A stretch of DNA of 63,990 bases from an uncultured Roseburia sp. (GTDB lineage: Bacteria > Bacillota > Clostridia > Lachnospirales > Lachnospiraceae): positions 1 to 63,990 of the forward strand of contig CAKRDK010000012.1 in assembly GCA_934309475.1 (NCBI GenBank), read 5' to 3'. Under the pieces are notes generated by a model. It was not told the DNA's origin. It was given only the letters and a program-made list of their open reading frames with translations, and made no database searches. The position numbers were made by a program, and so were the translations under genes. This document shows, one piece after another, positions 62,216 to 63,990 of this stretch (within the stretch, counting starts at the first letter, position 1; each line of letters begins with the position of its first letter).

Positions 62216-63541
62216 ATGACCTTATTAATCAAAGGCGGCCAGGTTATCAACCCTGCAACAGGAATGGATGAAGTGGCAGATGTCTATGTGGAAGATGGAA
62301 AAGTTTCCCAGATTGGGAAGGGACTCAAAGTGAAGGCAGACCAGAAAATTGATGCGAAGGGCTGCTATGTAATGCCGGGATTTATTGACATGCATGTGCA
62401 TTTGAGAGATCCGGGATTTGAGCAGAAGGAGACAATTGAGACGGGATGTCAGGCGGCAGCACATGGAGGATTTACAACGATTCTGGCGATGCCGAATACG
62501 AAACCGGTTGTAGATAATCCGGACGTTGTTGAATATGTGCACAACAAGGCAAAAGCAGTCGGCTGTGTAAATGTTATGCAGGTTGGAGCTGTGACGAAAG
62601 GACAGAAGGGAGTCGAACTTTCTGATATCGAAGGCATGGCAAAAGTTGGAATCCGTGCCATCAGCGAGGACGGAAAATCCGTCATGAATGCGCAGCTTTA
62701 CCGCGAGGCGATGCAGAAAGCGGCAGAATTAGACCTGACTGTTTTAGCACACTGTGAGGATATCAACATGGTAAACGGCGGTGTTATGAACCAGGACAAG
62801 CACTCCGAGGAACTTGGGCTCCGGGGCATTACCAATTCTGTCGAGGATATTATCGTTGCAAGAGATATCATGCTCAGCAAAGAGACAGGAGCAAGACTTC
62901 ACCTGTGTCATTGTTCCACCTATGAATCGGTCAATATGGTAAAACATGCTAAGATGGAAGGAATCCATGTGTCGGCAGAAGTCTGCCCGCATCATTTTAC
63001 ACTGACATCAGATGATATCCATAAAGTGGATGCCACCATTCATCAGGAACAGCAGATTTCCGTTGAAGCGGATGCGGACACGAACTTTAAGATGAATCCG
63101 CCACTCCGTACGAAACGTGACGTGGAGATGCTCAAAGAGGGACTGCGTGATGGGGTTATGGATGTAATTGCTACAGACCACGCACCACATACTTTTGAAG
63201 AGAAAAATACATCCATGAAGAAGGCACCGTTTGGAATTGTCGGACTTGAGACAGCGGCGTGCTTAACCTATTCGGAACTTGTACTAGGCGGATATCTCAC
63301 ACCGATGCAGATGGCAGAGAAAATGAGTTACAATCCGGCGAAAATCATTGGAATTGAAAAAGGTGATATTTCGGAAGGAAAGACAGCCGATATTGTTATT
63401 TTTGACCCGGAAAAGACGTATACCATTGATAAAAATAAATTTGCAAGCAAGGGAAGAAACACACCATTCCACGGAAGAAAAGTGACTGGAAAAGTGATGT
63501 ACACCATCGTGGACGGAGCAGTGGTATACAGTGCAGAATAA
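62216..63541 (+). CDS. pyrC: Dihydroorotase (class I)
   Basis: The 441-residue amidohydrolase closes carbamoyl-aspartate to dihydroorotate. Metal motifs DMHVHLRDPGFEQKE, AHCEDINM, HLCHCSTYES, and DVIATDHAPHTFEEK are visible. A segment at about 268-285 (DIHKVDATIHQEQQISVEAD) is longer than in many homologues. It is followed by pyrK, so this is the pyrimidine operon. No PyrR-type leader terminator was seen. Confidence 0.95.
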   Translation: MTLLIKGGQVINPATGMDEVADVYVEDGKVSQIGKGLKVKADQKIDAKGCYVMPGFIDMHVHLRDPGFEQKETIETGCQAAAHGGFTTILAMPNTKPVVDNPDVVEYVHNKAKAVGCVNVMQVGAVTKGQKGVELSDIEGMAKVGIRAISEDGKSVMNAQLYREAMQKAAELDLTVLAHCEDINMVNGGVMNQDKHSEELGLRGITNSVEDIIVARDIMLSKETGARLHLCHCSTYESVNMVKHAKMEGIHVSAEVCPHHFTLTSDDIHKVDATIHQEQQISVEADADTNFKMNPPLRTKRDVEMLKEGLRDGVMDVIATDHAPHTFEEKNTSMKKAPFGIVGLETAACLTYSELVLGGYLTPMQMAEKMSYNPAKIIGIEKGDISEGKTADIVIFDPEKTYTIDKNKFASKGRNTPFHGRKVTGKVMYTIVDGAVVYSAE

Positions 63542-63580
63542 AAACAGACGAAAAGCCCGATGAGAGGAAGGATAGAGAAG

Positions 63581-63990
63581 ATGCCGGAGAAATTTGAAGA
63601 AAAAGCAGTTATCATCAGACAGGAAGAGATTGCGGATGATATTTACAGCATGTGGCTTAAGACAGAAAAGATTGCAGATGCCGCAAAAGCAGGACAGTTT
63701 GTATCTGTCTACTGCCAGGAAGGAAGCAGGCTTCTGCCAAGACCAATCAGTATCTGTGAGATAGAGAAAAGCAAAAATGCAATCCGCCTTGTGTACCGTG
63801 TCGCCGGAAAAGGAACCGATGAATTCAGCAAAATGAGCACCGGAATGCAGCTTAAAATCGTAGGACCACTCGGAAACGGTTTCCCGAAGAAAGATAAGAA
63901 AGCATTCTTAATCGGAGGAGGAATCGGAATCCCGCCAATGTTACAGCTTGCAAAAGAATTAGACTGTGAAAAGCAGATCGTGCTTGGTTT
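63581..63990 (+). CDS. pyrK: Dihydroorotate dehydrogenase electron-transfer subunit (5' part)
   Basis: The first 136 codons are present and the gene runs off the window. The flavin-binding RPISICEIE and nucleotide-binding LIGGGIGIPPMLQLAKEL are typical of PyrK, which links PyrD (type 1B) to NAD+ through FAD and an Fe-S cluster. GAGAGGAAGG precedes ATG 63581, 39 bases after pyrC. Confidence 0.93.
   Translation, partial: MPEKFEEKAVIIRQEEIADDIYSMWLKTEKIADAAKAGQFVSVYCQEGSRLLPRPISICEIEKSKNAIRLVYRVAGKGTDEFSKMSTGMQLKIVGPLGNGFPKKDKKAFLIGGGIGIPPMLQLAKELDCEKQIVLG

Overview
The window reads as the chromosome of a Gram-positive, pectin-using gut anaerobe, most likely a Lachnospiraceae member (Clostridia). 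The basis is the gene set: class III fructose-bisphosphatase, LL-diaminopimelate aminotransferase, clostridial crotonase, L-box and FMN riboswitches, AGGAGG-type ribosome sites and a LacI-controlled uronate cluster. No rRNA, tRNA, CRISPR array, transposase or integrase was recognised.

Layout. 1-2070: tail of a possible polymorphic-toxin locus: a small helical protein, an HEXXH metallopeptidase, and a lipoprotein whose natural start is cut off by a one-base shortage in an A-run. 2207-6851: M32 carboxypeptidase, HAD phosphatase, GH13 glycosidase and a stand-alone crotonase. 7025-27117: pectin/uronate island. A leftward operon (lacI-uxaC-kduI-dhuI-like) diverges from uxaB-uxaA-eda-kduD. An ABC importer without its ATPase follows, with an embedded small GH105-like protein, then GH28, a TIM-barrel isomerase, a YesL-like protein, a cytoplasmic-type pectinesterase, DegV and a LacI-like protein with no DNA-binding domain. 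Together these take galacturonate through tagaturonate and altronate, and unsaturated uronate through two unrelated isomerases, to 2-keto-3-deoxygluconate; the KDG kinase is not here. Matching LacI-type palindromes sit just after the -10 boxes of the uxaB and importer promoters.

27303-33558: an eight-gene Tad/type IV-pilus-like operon with two P-loop-degenerate MinD/CpaE-like proteins. 33555-44352: CNNM/CBS protein, IMP dehydrogenase, eukaryotic-type HisA, glutamine synthetase with an ANTAR regulator, DapL, pyridoxal kinase, an ArsP_2-type transporter with its Fur-family regulator behind a perfect 7-1-7 box, and an M23 peptidase. 44393-53295: TypA, an SSB-like protein, a CobO-like enzyme, fructose-bisphosphatase, lysine riboswitch-dapA-dapB, endonuclease IV. 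53373-63990: AsnA, FMN riboswitch-ribD-ribE-ribBA-ribH, a DNA-glycosylase, GGDEF protein, a frameshifted remnant of a surface protein, a zinc-ribbon protein, pyrC and the start of pyrK.

The least explained structures are intergenic: a ~500-nt multi-branched palindromic element (20793-21294), a ~330-nt rod-like palindrome (47805-48133), four copies of a hairpin fused to the T-run of an upstream terminator with compensatory base changes between copies, and a 40-nt repeat upstream of two unrelated small genes 58 kb apart.
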